Origin: Janthinobacterium aquaticum
GTDB lineage: Bacteria > Pseudomonadota > Gammaproteobacteria > Burkholderiales > Burkholderiaceae_D
Length of the DNA: 64,000 bases
Direction: 5' to 3'
Assembly (NCBI RefSeq): GCF_009208565.1
Contig: NZ_WFLK01000006.1
Span: 234,544 to 298,543 of the forward strand
Part shown: positions 47,126-55,452 of the stretch, in pieces
Layout of the letters: every line of letters begins with the position of its first letter
Numbering within the stretch: position 1 is the stretch's first letter
Notes under the pieces: model-generated
Seen by the model: only the letters and a program-made list of their open reading frames with translations
What the model was told of the DNA's origin: nothing
Databases searched by the model: none
Translations under genes and position numbers: made by a program

Positions 47126-47150
47126 AAAAAGGCGCTACGGCGCCTTTTTT
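47124..47150. terminator. Bidirectional terminator
   Basis: A-tract, GGCGC/GCGCC stem with loop tacg, then six T. It overlaps the stop of the DUF3309 gene and also lies 20 nt after the stop of the convergent patatin gene. Confidence 0.85.
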
Positions 47151-47170
47151 GCATCTGGCGCAACACTGCC

Positions 47171-48325
47171 TTACGCCGCGTTGCGCTCATAGGGCGGCAG
47201 CTCATGCACCACCAGCGGTGTATCGTCTGCGACCAGCGCCAGCCAGCCGGCCGCCTTGATCGCGCGCAAGCCATCCTGGTAGCCCTGCTCCCAGCGCCAT
47301 TCGATCGAACCCTGTGAAAAATTGATGTCCTTGGCCGCCATATGCCAGTCGCGCCCCGCGTACGGCAGGCGCACGATATGCATGGTGCTGTCGCAGCCGA
47401 GCGCCACCAGTTCCTCGGTGTCGCGGCGATTCTGCGCGTCGTCGGGCAGCTTTGCGTACAGCTGGCGCAGCTTGCGCTGCAGCGTATGCGTGCTGACATA
47501 GTCTTCGATATGGCGCTTCGAACGCGAGGCAAACGTCACGTCCTTCTGGCGCGTCTGCACCTCGTCGAGCGTGGTCGGCTCGGGCCCGTCGGCGCTCCAT
47601 AAGTCGACCATGAAGACCAGCGTGTCGACATGCGGTGTATCGTCGAGCACGCTTTCAAGCGGGGTATTCGAATACAGGCCACCATCCCAGTACAGATCGC
47701 CATCGACGCGCACGCCGGGAAAGCCGGGCGGCAAGGCGCCACTGGCGCGGATATGTTCTTCGCCAAGGCGCTGGCGGGCACTGTCAAAACTGGCGAGCGT
47801 CCCGCATTTGACGCGCAGCGCATTGACCGACAGGCGCATGGCGCCAGGCTGGTTCAGATAATCGAAATCGACCAGTTCATCGAGCGTGGCGGCCAGTTCG
47901 GCCGTATCGTAGAAGCTCGCTTCTTCGGGCGGCACGGCCAGGCCGGTCGCAAAGGGGCTGAAATGGCGCGGCTTGAAAAAGCCGGGCACGCCGCGCAGCA
48001 GGGTATCAAACGTCGATAGCCAGCTGTTCGAGCGCCGTTGCTGGTCGCTGAGAAAATTGAGGTCGATGCTGTCGCGGTGCGCGATGCGCTGCCAGAACTG
48101 CTTGAGGCGCACCAGCCGATCCTGTGGCCGGTTTCCCGCCAGGATGGCGGCATTGATGGCGCCAATCGAGGTGCCCACCACCCAGTCGGGCGCGAGTTCA
48201 TGCTCGTGCAGCGCCTGGAACACGCCGGCCTGGTAGGCGCCGAGCGCGCCGCCGCCCTGCAGCACCAGCACGATGCGCATGCCGGCAGGATTGAGGGGAT
48301 GAACAGGTTTGTCGATCTTGCTCAA
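47171..48325 (-). CDS. Patatin-like phospholipase
   Basis: A 384-residue serine hydrolase with the oxyanion loop QGGGALGAYQAGV, the nucleophile elbow GTSIGA and the catalytic Asp in DGGLYSNTP. A C-terminal extension (FASRSKRHIEDYVSTHTLQR) is of the DUF3734 type common in proteobacterial members. I prefer a TTG start at 48325 because GGAG lies 5 nt upstream; GTG 48358 and ATG 48280 are alternatives. It probably acts on phospholipids. Confidence 0.88.
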   Translation of the reverse strand: MSKIDKPVHPLNPAGMRIVLVLQGGGALGAYQAGVFQALHEHELAPDWVVGTSIGAINAAILAGNRPQDRLVRLKQFWQRIAHRDSIDLNFLSDQQRRSNSWLSTFDTLLRGVPGFFKPRHFSPFATGLAVPPEEASFYDTAELAATLDELVDFDYLNQPGAMRLSVNALRVKCGTLASFDSARQRLGEEHIRASGALPPGFPGVRVDGDLYWDGGLYSNTPLESVLDDTPHVDTLVFMVDLWSADGPEPTTLDEVQTRQKDVTFASRSKRHIEDYVSTHTLQRKLRQLYAKLPDDAQNRRDTEELVALGCDSTMHIVRLPYAGRDWHMAAKDINFSQGSIEWRWEQGYQDGLRAIKAAGWLALVADDTPLVVHELPPYERNAA

Positions 48326-48513
48326 GATGGCTCCGGGGTCTGGCGTGCGCAAAGGCACGGTGGGAGCATTGTACGGGATATGGGCGATGTGTAAATGTGG
48401 GGTGCCGCGCTTTTATCGCGCAAGGCAGGGGCGCCGGGGCCGCGCCCTGAAAAAGGGCCGCCCCCGGTCATGCAGCAGGGCACAGCAGGGCCTGCCCCGG
48501 CAGTACAGCCTTT

Positions 48514-48849
48514 CTACTGCTTGCGCCTGAACCACGCAGCAGCACCGGCAGCGGCCGCCACCAGTACCAAAGCCGGCTTGACCAGCTTCTTGCGGCCGAT
48601 AAACGACAGCGCCGTCAGCACATACGGCATCACGGTCTGCAGGTGGGCGCCGCCGGGCGCCAGCAGCGCTTCGACACGGTGGCCGGCAAAGCCCCTGGCG
48701 GTGTCGACTACGCCCTGCAGCAGCGTTTCAGGACGCAATGCATGACCGACGTTGGCGCGCGCGTGAATGATACTGACGCGATACAGCTCCCCTTCGGCAA
48801 TCAGTTGCTGCTTGCGCGCCTGCGTGCTCAGTTTATCCAGATCCGGCAT
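48514..48849 (-). CDS. Hypothetical protein with C-terminal membrane anchor
   Basis: A 111-residue protein. The first 90 residues are polar (QARKQQLIAEGELYRVSIIHA), and a short hydrophobic Ala/Val segment with FRRKQ closes it. GAGGAG precedes the start. It is probably the last gene of the operon that starts at 51656, by strand and spacing (63 bp). Confidence 0.75.
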   Translation of the reverse strand: MPDLDKLSTQARKQQLIAEGELYRVSIIHARANVGHALRPETLLQGVVDTARGFAGHRVEALLAPGGAHLQTVMPYVLTALSFIGRKKLVKPALVLVAAAAGAAAWFRRKQ

Positions 48850-48912
48850 GATACTCCTCGTTGAACCCTAGGCAACCAGGCCGGCGACTGCAAGCCGCCA
48901 GCCTCGCTGTAC

Positions 48913-49299
48913 TTACATCAGCATATCGCGGTCAGCCTTCAGCTCGGCCATGGTGGCCGGCAAGGAAAGCTTGCCTTGACGCAGCATTGCGCGCGCATAC
49001 AGCACCAGTCCGAGGGCCAGCAGCGCGAACACGCCCGTCATGATCAGCAGGATCTTCCAGCCCAGGCTATCCCAGGCAAGAAACACTACCGTGACGCTGG
49101 CGTAAGCGATGGCAAACAAGCCTGCCACCATCGCCAGCGCGAACATGACCACCAGCTGCACCAGGTGATTGCGCACCTCCGACAGCTCAATGCTGGCCAG
49201 TTCCAGCCGCGACAGTACCAGCCCGACCGCGTTTTTGGCCAGGCCGGCGATCGAGGCGATCAGGCCAGGGCCCTGGTGAGACGAAGCAGACTTGTCCAT
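48913..49299 (-). CDS. Phage-holin-like membrane protein (YqjE/DUF1469 type)
   Basis: A 128-residue protein with two central helices (LVQLVVMFALAMVAGLFAIA, ILLIMTGVFALLALGLVLY) and an N-terminal amphipathic helix (RLELASIELSEVRNHL). This is the YqjE/holin-superfamily pattern found next to DUF883 genes. I start it at 49299, with GGGAG 5 nt upstream. It lies 17 bp after the DUF883 gene. There is no prophage here. Confidence 0.85.
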   Translation of the reverse strand: MDKSASSHQGPGLIASIAGLAKNAVGLVLSRLELASIELSEVRNHLVQLVVMFALAMVAGLFAIAYASVTVVFLAWDSLGWKILLIMTGVFALLALGLVLYARAMLRQGKLSLPATMAELKADRDMLM

Positions 49300-49316
49300 A
49301 TCGCTCCCGGCCCGGA

Positions 49317-49619
49317 TTACTTGCGGCCCAGGATAAAGCCGACCAGCACGCCGACACCGGCAGCCACGGCCACGGTGCGCCATGGATTTTCCTTGACGTA
49401 GCCGTCAGCCTGGGCAGCCATCTGCTTGGTGGCAACGATGGCCGTGGCTTGCGCTTCCTGGGCCTTGACCAGCGCCGCGTCCAGGGTTTTCATGCCCTTG
49501 ACGCGCACTTCGTCAGCTTTTTCGCCGGTCAGTGCAGCGGCAGCGCTGAACAGGGCCTGGGCATCCTTGACCAGGGTTTTAACGTCGTTGTTGACGGTAG
49601 TAATGCTGTTTTCCAACAT
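49317..49619 (-). CDS. DUF883 (ElaB/YqjD) family protein
   Basis: A 100-residue protein: a helical domain (VNNDVKTLVKDAQALFSAAA) and a C-terminal membrane segment after the hallmark YVKENPWRTVAVAAGVGVLV. In E. coli, YqjD and ElaB are inner-membrane anchored and bind ribosomes in stationary phase. AAGGAG precedes the start. Confidence 0.9.
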   Translation of the reverse strand: MLENSITTVNNDVKTLVKDAQALFSAAAALTGEKADEVRVKGMKTLDAALVKAQEAQATAIVATKQMAAQADGYVKENPWRTVAVAAGVGVLVGFILGRK

Positions 49620-49674
49620 GGTATGGCTCCTTAGCTGTGGATGAATGTAATGGTTGACGGCTGGTGACGGATGC

Positions 49675-50223
49675 TTATTCCATCAGATCGCGCATGTCGT
49701 CGGCGTGCTCTTCTTCGACGGCCATGATCTTGATCAGCAAATGACGCGTGGTCGGGTCACTGTCGCCGATCTTTTCGATCATCTGGCGGTACGACTCGAT
49801 CGCCACACGCTCGGCGATCAGGTTGGCCCGCACCATGCTTTGCACATCGTCGGAGTCATCATACTCGGCATGACTGCGCTCAAGCAATGTTGCCGGATTA
49901 AAATCTGGTGCGCCGTTCAATTGAACGATGCGTTCGGCCAGCCAGTCGGCGTGTTCCTGTTCCTGTTCGGCGTGTTCGAGGAATTCGGCCTTGATGGTGC
50001 CGTTGTCGCGTCCGCTGACGGTATAGTAATGGCGCTTGTAGCGCGCGATGCAGACCAGCTCGGTTGCCAGTGCATTGTTGAGCATGCGGATGACTTCTTC
50101 GCGGTTGCCCTTGTAGCCGGCGGTGACGGCGCCGTCGTCAAGATTGCGGGCTGCTTCACGGATGGCGGCCGTATCGATTCCCGATGGAACCTGCGATGGG
50201 TTGGCAACTGATGTATCGGACAT
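49675..50223 (-). CDS. Ferritin-like/bacterioferritin-type di-iron protein
   Basis: A 182-residue four-helix protein with ligand-like motifs ALATELVCIARY, FLEHAEQEQEHADWL, LIAERVAIESYRQM and VEEEHADDM, i.e. two ExxH sets. The Met heme ligand of bacterioferritin is not evident. It likely stores or detoxifies iron. It sits in the putative six-gene operon between the OmpA and DUF883 genes. Confidence 0.88.
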   Translation of the reverse strand: MSDTSVANPSQVPSGIDTAAIREAARNLDDGAVTAGYKGNREEVIRMLNNALATELVCIARYKRHYYTVSGRDNGTIKAEFLEHAEQEQEHADWLAERIVQLNGAPDFNPATLLERSHAEYDDSDDVQSMVRANLIAERVAIESYRQMIEKIGDSDPTTRHLLIKIMAVEEEHADDMRDLME

Positions 50224-50333
50224 GATTTCCTCTCTTTGCTTGCTTGGGTATCCGCCGGCCTGTGCTGCAGCCGGCGCTGCCTGGTGTGGCAGGCGCCTTG
50301 AAAATTGGCACCCGCCGTTTCAACGGTGATGGC

Positions 50334-51233
50334 TTAGCGGCGTGCCGGAATGGCCGTATTGTCTTCCGACAGCACGATCTCGACACGGCGGTTCAGTTGG
50401 CGGTTCGACGCGGTATCGTTGCTGGCGGCCGGATAGGCGACGCCATAGCCGTGGGTGGCGATGCGGTCACGTGCAATGCCCTGCTCGAGCAGCGCATTGC
50501 GCACCGACTCGGCGCGGCGCTGCGACAGATCCAGGTTGTGCGAAGCGCTGCCGGTGCTGTCGGTAAAGCCTTCGATCAGCACAGTGCGCTGCGGATTGTT
50601 TTTCAGCACCTCGGCCAGCCTGCGCGCGGTACTCATGCCGTTGGCCGTGAGGTCCGACTTGTCGGTGCCAAACAGCACGTCGCCCAGCGTAATGACCATG
50701 CCGCGCTCGGTTTTCTTGGCGGCCAGATCGGCCAGCTGTACTTCCAGCGCCGCAGCGCGGGCCTGCGCATCGCGGGTGGCCATTTCAGCGCTTTGCGCCT
50801 GTGCCTTGGCGGCCTCGGCGTCAGCCTGGGCTGCCTGGGCGCGGGCGATCGCCTGGTTCGCTTCCTGGGTACGGGCGTCCAGGCGCAGCTGGTCGCGCTG
50901 CTTGCCGGCGTTGGCCACGTCAGCTTCAGCTGCTTTTTGTTTCGCTACTTCCTGGGCGGTGGCGATTTTCTGCTTGGCCAGATAGGCCAGCTTGTCAACT
51001 TGCTCGCTTGGCTCCTGGCGCGTGGCGGCGTCATTGGCGGCTGCCAGCGCGCTGCTCGCTTCGCGCCATTCACGCGCGGCGTAGGTCGACACCATCGGAT
51101 TCGATTGGGCCGCCATGTAGTCGCCGCGGGTCTGGTCGAGCAGGCTGGTGGTGGTCGGAGCGGAGCTGCAGGCAGCAACCAGGGCAGCCATGGCCAGCAG
51201 GCCAGGCACGGTGGTGTAGGTCGATTTTTTCAT
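50334..51233 (-). CDS. OmpA-domain lipoprotein with DUF4398-like N-terminus
   Basis: A 299-residue lipoprotein with lipobox LVAAC. Residues ~30-90 are DUF4398-like, ~90-170 form an Ala/Gln-rich coiled coil, and the C-terminus is an OmpA peptidoglycan-binding domain (GDVLFGTDKSDLTANG, GFTDSTGSASHN, LSQRRAESVRNAL). It likely links the outer membrane to peptidoglycan. It lies 18 bp after a second DUF4398-like lipoprotein gene. Confidence 0.9.
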   Translation of the reverse strand: MKKSTYTTVPGLLAMAALVAACSSAPTTTSLLDQTRGDYMAAQSNPMVSTYAAREWREASSALAAANDAATRQEPSEQVDKLAYLAKQKIATAQEVAKQKAAEADVANAGKQRDQLRLDARTQEANQAIARAQAAQADAEAAKAQAQSAEMATRDAQARAAALEVQLADLAAKKTERGMVITLGDVLFGTDKSDLTANGMSTARRLAEVLKNNPQRTVLIEGFTDSTGSASHNLDLSQRRAESVRNALLEQGIARDRIATHGYGVAYPAASNDTASNRQLNRRVEIVLSEDNTAIPARR

Positions 51234-51251
51234 GATCGTGGTTTCCTGTTT

Positions 51252-51656
51252 TTATTGTTGAGGGGCTTGGCTGTTGGCGCGGTCCAGCTCTTCGCGCATC
51301 ACGCGGATGTTTTCATTGATCTCGTTGGCGGCGGTGGTAGCCTTGACCGAGTTGGCCTTGCTTTGCGCCAGCTTGGCGTCAGCCTGTGCCTGGTCGGCCA
51401 GGTCGCGTGCCAGCTTGTAGTCACGGTCTTTCAGCGCCTGGTTGGCACGCATCATTTTTTCGCGGGCAGCGCGCATTTCATCGGGCGCCAGTTCGGCCGC
51501 ACCGGCGCTGGCGGCGTTATCGACAGCGGCGCGCGAGACGGCCACATCGGCCGTGGCCGGCGTTTTCATGCTCGAGCAGCCGGTCATCAGCACGACGGCG
51601 GCGGCGCATGCAGCCAGGGCGCTCAGGGGGAATTTCAAAGGATCTCTGTTTTTCAT
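51252..51656 (-). CDS. DUF4398-like lipoprotein
   Basis: A 134-residue lipoprotein with lipobox LMTGC and a helical body (DEMRAAREKMMRANQALKDR, ARDLADQAQADAKLAQ). I start it at 51656 because AGGAG lies 8-9 nt upstream; the longer frame is unsupported. It is the first gene of a likely operon down to 48514. Regulon site 4 and a strong -10 (TATAAC) lie upstream. Confidence 0.85.
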   Translation of the reverse strand: MKNRDPLKFPLSALAACAAAVVLMTGCSSMKTPATADVAVSRAAVDNAASAGAAELAPDEMRAAREKMMRANQALKDRDYKLARDLADQAQADAKLAQSKANSVKATTAANEINENIRVMREELDRANSQAPQQ

Positions 51657-51742
51657 TTTTTTTCTCCTGGAGAACATGTTGAGTAAAGTTTTCGGGGACT
51701 GCCTGTTGTTCAAGCTGTTGCAGATTCAAGCTCGATGTAGAC

Positions 51743-51785
51743 GTTATAGGCCACCCACCCGGCGCTATCAGTACGCTGCCGCACA
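51743..51785 (-). promoter_or_regulatory. Envelope-regulon dyad (site 4 of 9) and -10 element
   Basis: On the minus strand TGTGCG-GCAG-CGTACT (51785-51770) is followed by TATAAC (51748-51743), a five-of-six -10 starting exactly 29.5 nt from the dyad centre. This is the best class-II-like promoter in the set. It drives the operon starting at 51656. Confidence 0.75.
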
Positions 51786-51819
51786 TACGGTAAAGAATCG
51801 ACAATACTGGCCGTTCGAG

Positions 51820-51835
51820 TGTGCGCCAGCGAACG
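51820..51835 (+). promoter_or_regulatory. Envelope-regulon dyad (site 5 of 9)
   Basis: TGTGCG-CCAG-CGAACG lies 50 bp from site 4, pointing to the divergent AsmA gene 89 bp away. No -10 exists at the standard distance; TATAAC is found further on, at 51889-51894. Confidence 0.5.
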
Positions 51836-51924
51836 TTGGCCGCGAGCAAGACGCGCCCTGCAGGCGCTTTGCTGTAGCATCGCCGTGTTATAACTTGTCA
51901 TCCTCATACTCCTGAAAGCACCGC

Positions 51925-53922
51925 ATGCCCTTGTCACGCCGCCGCACCATTGCCCTCGTCTGCGCCAGTGCTATGCTTGCCATACCGGCTTGCGCGGTGC
52001 TGGCCCTATCGGTGGCAGACTGGAACCGCGCCCGGCCATGGCTGGGCGACAAGGTCGGCGCGGCGCTGGGCCGGCCCCTGACGATTGCCGGCGACCTGAC
52101 GCTGCACTGGCGCCAGCCGGATGGCGACACCGGCCGCGGCTGGCGTGCCGCCCTGCCCTGGCCGCATCTGCAGGCGCAGGACGTGCGCATGGGCAACCCA
52201 AAAGGTATCGGCCAGCCGCTGCAGGCTTCCGCCAGCGCCAGGCAGGTGTCATTCGCACTCGATCCGCTGGCGCTGTTGGGCAAGCAGGTGACGATTCCGC
52301 AGCTGCGCTTCGAGCAGCCGGTACTGCATCTGCTGCACAGTGCCGACGGCCGCAATAACTGGACCTTTACCCAGCAGCACCCCGATTCGCCATGGCATGT
52401 CGATATACAGGGCGTGGTCTTTGGCAAAGGCACGGCCTATTTCAACGATATCGACGGCAAGGCGCAAGTGCGTGCCGATGTCGATCCGCTGGCGAACGAC
52501 CAGCGCTACGGCCTGGCCTGGCGCATCACGGGCAGCTACAACGGCAAAGCGGTCAGTGGCAGCGGCAAATCGGGCGGCGTGCTGGCACTGAAAACCGGCC
52601 AGCCCTTCCCGCTGCTGGCCGACCTGCGCGTGGGCGATACGGCGCTGGCCATCGACGGCGAACTGCAGCCAGCAGAGCGTAATGCAAACAAGAAACCGGT
52701 GATTGATACCCGCCTGAAGGTATCGGGCCCGAGCATGGCCAGCCTGTATGCGCTGACCGGCGTGCTGCTGCCCGAAACGCCGCCATTCAGCGCCGAAGGC
52801 CATCTGCGCGGCACGCCGGACAAAGGCGGCGGCAAGTGGCTGTATGAACGCTTCAGCGGCAAGGTCGGCTCCAGCGATATCAGCGGCAGCGTCACCTATA
52901 CTGGCGGCAAGCCACACAACACGCTAGAGGGCACCGTGCACTCGAAGCTGCTCCAAGTGCGCGACCTGGGGCCATTGGTCGGCGTCGATAAAAACCAGGG
53001 CAAGCGCGCTGCCGGTCGCGTGCTGCCTGATAAAACCTTCAATACCGAAAACTGGCGCAGCCTGCATGCCGACGTACGCTACACGGCCGAGCGCATCACG
53101 CGCGACGCCAGCCTGCCGATCAGCCAGGTCGAGACACATATCGTGCTGCAAGATGGTGTGCTGGCGCTGTCGCCGCTGAACTTCAATATTGCTGGCGGCA
53201 CCCTGCGCGCGCAATTGCGCCTTGACGCCAGCAGCAAAGCCACGGGCCAGGGCGTGGCCGGCCAGATACAGGCCAGTGCGCGCCGGCTGCAGGTGCGCGA
53301 ACTGTTTCCGCGCGTACCCGCGCTCAAGTCAAGCAAGGGCGTGCTGCATGCCGAAGTCAAGCTTGCCGGCAACGGCACATCGATCGCCGGCGTGCTGGGC
53401 CAGTCCAACGGTGAAGTGAGCGCGCTGGTCCAGCACGGCAGCATCAGCAAGGTGTTGCTCGAAGAAATGGGCCTGAACCTGGGCAGCGTGATCATGGCCA
53501 GGCTGGCCGGCGACAAGCAGGTCAGGCTCAACTGCATGGCCGCCGACTTTGCCGTCAAAAAAGGCCTGATGCAAACACGCCAGTTCGTAGTCGATACCGA
53601 TGACGCCGTGATTGATGTCACCGGCAATATCAATCTGGCCAACGAACGCCTGGCGCTGACGCTGCAGCCTGACAGCAAAAGCTGGCGCTTGTTTTCGCTG
53701 CGCTCGCCACTGCAGGTGCATGGCAGCTTCAGCCGTCCGCAAGTGAGTGTCGACACCGGCGGCGTGGCGCTGCGCGCCGGCAGTGCACTGGCGCTGGCCG
53801 GCGTGGCGCCGTTTGCTGCGCTGTTGCCGCTGGTCGAAGGCGGCACCGGCGAAGACACCGATTGCGCCGTCCTGCGCAGCAATCTGCGCGAGAAAAACCG
53901 GCTGGCCATTCCACGCAGGTAG
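51925..53922 (+). CDS. AsmA family protein
   Basis: A 665-residue envelope protein. One N-terminal membrane segment (TIALVCASAMLAIPACAVLAL) is followed by the AsmA N-terminal domain (LGRPLTIAGDLTLHW, LPWPHLQAQDVRMGNP) and long beta-rich periplasmic repeats. The end has ANERLALTLQPDSKSWRLF, typical of the AsmA_2 region. These proteins carry phospholipids between membranes. No clear Shine-Dalgarno precedes the ATG. Confidence 0.9.
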   Translation: MPLSRRRTIALVCASAMLAIPACAVLALSVADWNRARPWLGDKVGAALGRPLTIAGDLTLHWRQPDGDTGRGWRAALPWPHLQAQDVRMGNPKGIGQPLQASASARQVSFALDPLALLGKQVTIPQLRFEQPVLHLLHSADGRNNWTFTQQHPDSPWHVDIQGVVFGKGTAYFNDIDGKAQVRADVDPLANDQRYGLAWRITGSYNGKAVSGSGKSGGVLALKTGQPFPLLADLRVGDTALAIDGELQPAERNANKKPVIDTRLKVSGPSMASLYALTGVLLPETPPFSAEGHLRGTPDKGGGKWLYERFSGKVGSSDISGSVTYTGGKPHNTLEGTVHSKLLQVRDLGPLVGVDKNQGKRAAGRVLPDKTFNTENWRSLHADVRYTAERITRDASLPISQVETHIVLQDGVLALSPLNFNIAGGTLRAQLRLDASSKATGQGVAGQIQASARRLQVRELFPRVPALKSSKGVLHAEVKLAGNGTSIAGVLGQSNGEVSALVQHGSISKVLLEEMGLNLGSVIMARLAGDKQVRLNCMAADFAVKKGLMQTRQFVVDTDDAVIDVTGNINLANERLALTLQPDSKSWRLFSLRSPLQVHGSFSRPQVSVDTGGVALRAGSALALAGVAPFAALLPLVEGGTGEDTDCAVLRSNLREKNRLAIPRR

Positions 53923-53953
53923 CTACCTGGCATTTACATTTGTTACAGCCGTA

Positions 53954-53996
53954 TGTGCGTTGTCGAACAGACCTTTTTGCGCTCCTGCATTAATCT
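53954..53996 (+). promoter_or_regulatory. Envelope-regulon dyad (site 6 of 9) and possible -10
   Basis: TGTGCG-TTGT-CGAACA (53954-53969) is followed by TAATCT (53991-53996) starting 29.5 nt from the centre, a three-of-six match. The target is the OsmB-like gene at 54108, with a leader of about 100 nt. Confidence 0.6.
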
Positions 53997-54107
53997 TCAA
54001 GCGTGCCTGACAAGAATGCGGCGCACCGCAACACAGCATTTCCATGAACTTATTTCCGGCCCAGTCCACGCCGGCGCCGCAGAGACCGAATCTATAGGAG
54101 AACTATC

Positions 54108-54326
54108 ATGCAAACGATCAAAAAACTCGCCGCTACCACCTCCCTCGCCGCTTTGGTACTGAGCCTGACGGCTTGCGCCAATATGTCCGGCCAGGATAAA
54201 AACACCGCCATCGGCGCAGGCGTTGGCGCCGTTGCCGGCTCCGTACTGACCGGCGGCAGCGCTGTCGGCGCAGTCGGCGGCGCAGCAGTTGGCGGCGTGA
54301 TCGGTAACCAGGTCAAGCCTAAGTAA
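54108..54326 (+). CDS. OsmB-like glycine-zipper lipoprotein
   Basis: A 72-residue lipoprotein with lipobox LTAC, ANMSGQDKNTAIGAG and a glycine zipper (GAVAGSVLTGGSAVGAVGG) ending GNQVKPK. Its size and layout are those of OsmB, an osmotically induced outer-membrane lipoprotein. It is followed at once by two terminator hairpins. Confidence 0.88.
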   Translation: MQTIKKLAATTSLAALVLSLTACANMSGQDKNTAIGAGVGAVAGSVLTGGSAVGAVGGAAVGGVIGNQVKPK

Positions 54327-54333
54327 TTCGTAC

Positions 54334-54395
54334 TGCCCGGCTTGCCGGGCAGTAAAAAAGCGGGGCGGACATTTCGGTGTCCGCCCCGCTTTTTT
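54334..54395. terminator. Two hairpins; second is a strong bidirectional terminator
   Basis: CTGCCCGGC/GCCGGGCAG-type hairpin (54333-54352) is followed by an 18-bp stem with A- and T-tracts (54354-54371, 54378-54395) and a 6-nt loop. It ends the OsmB-like transcript and could also end the Crp/Fnr gene from the other side. Confidence 0.85.
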
Positions 54396-54466
54396 ACGCC
54401 TGCAATGGTAGTGGCAGTGGCAGCACCATCGCGCATGGCATAGTACGCGATGATCGATGATGCAAT

Positions 54467-55231
54467 TCAGACAAATACATTGGCCATGCCGGCCGTGTCG
54501 CTGTCCTTGACCAGTTCGTAGCAGCGGCACGAGACCGCTTCGAGCCCGGCTGAATCGAGGATCTCGATATTGCCGCGGCTGTAGGTAATCAGTTTTTGCT
54601 GCTGCAGCGCGCTCGCTGCCTTGGTCACGCCCACGCGCCGCACGCCCAGTGTATGGGCCAGGAATTCATGCGTGAGATGAAATTTTTCCGACTGCAGGCG
54701 ATCGCGCGTAATCAGCAGTGAGCGCGCCAGGCGTGCTTCAAGCACATGGAAGCGGCTGCAGACAGCGATCTGAATGGCATGGGCCAGCAGACGGTCGGTA
54801 TAGCGGTACAGCAGGCGCTGCAGCGATTCGATCTGGGCGAACTCGGCGCAGAAGTCGGCACGCGCGATGCGCAGCGCACTGCCCGAGCGCTGCACCACGG
54901 CGCGCACTTGCGCCAGGTCATTGCCGAGGGCGACTGACGCGCCCAGCACGCCTTCGCGGCTGACCGAGCCCACTTCGAGTGTCATGCGGCCTTCGGCAAC
55001 AGCCAGCAGCGAAACCAGGCAGTCGCCCGGGAAATACACATAATCGATGGGCCGGCCTGGTTCATACAGCACCTCGCCCACGTCAACCGTGACGGCCTGC
55101 ATCTGCGCTGACAGATGGCGCAGGTCGGACTCCGGCAAGCTGGCCAGCAGGCGGTTGCCGGCAGCGTAATGGGCCACGCTGGAACGGCCTGCATCGCGCG
55201 GCAGGTTAATGGTGGCGGTCATTGATGGCAT
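54467..55231 (-). CDS. Crp/Fnr family transcriptional regulator
   Basis: A 254-residue regulator. The cyclic-nucleotide-type domain (VGEVLYEPGRPIDYVYFPGDC, VGSVSREGVLGASVALG) is linked by a long helix to a winged HTH with LTHEFLAHTLGVRRVGVTKA as its recognition region. The N-terminal FNR-type cysteine cluster is absent, and the cNMP site lacks the RAAT-type core, so the signal is unknown. The helix lacks the RExxSR pattern of Crp/FNR, so it should bind a different sequence. Regulon site 7 lies 73 bp upstream, compatible with autoregulation. Confidence 0.88.
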   Translation of the reverse strand: MPSMTATINLPRDAGRSSVAHYAAGNRLLASLPESDLRHLSAQMQAVTVDVGEVLYEPGRPIDYVYFPGDCLVSLLAVAEGRMTLEVGSVSREGVLGASVALGNDLAQVRAVVQRSGSALRIARADFCAEFAQIESLQRLLYRYTDRLLAHAIQIAVCSRFHVLEARLARSLLITRDRLQSEKFHLTHEFLAHTLGVRRVGVTKAASALQQQKLITYSRGNIEILDSAGLEAVSCRCYELVKDSDTAGMANVFV

Positions 55232-55303
55232 TGCCTTTTTCCTTGGTGTCGTTACATCTCGACATAATTTTTACCAAGAGTAAGGGGCTACCCTGCGCCT
55301 GTA

Positions 55304-55319
55304 TGTACGGTGACGCACG
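55304..55319. promoter_or_regulatory. Envelope-regulon dyad (site 7 of 9)
   Basis: TGTACG-GTGA-CGCACG lies between the Crp/Fnr gene (start 55231) and the divergent glycine-zipper gene (start 55453). Towards the Crp/Fnr gene, TACTCT (55282-55277) starts 29.5 nt from the centre. Towards 55453 the hexamer is CAAACT; both are weak. Confidence 0.6.
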
Positions 55320-55452
55320 GAAGCGAACGACACCGCAACGCAAACTGCGAACACGCCCGGATAAAGCGCCGCTTGCAAGGCGCCAATACAGATTTCCAGA
55401 ACGATTTCATAACCCATAACATATGACAGACCTGTCAACAAAGGAGTCCATC

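Noticed and set aside
48913..49299. Prophage remnant because of the holin-like protein
   Set aside because: The YqjE-type protein beside DUF883 is a normal chromosomal pairing; no other phage genes are near.
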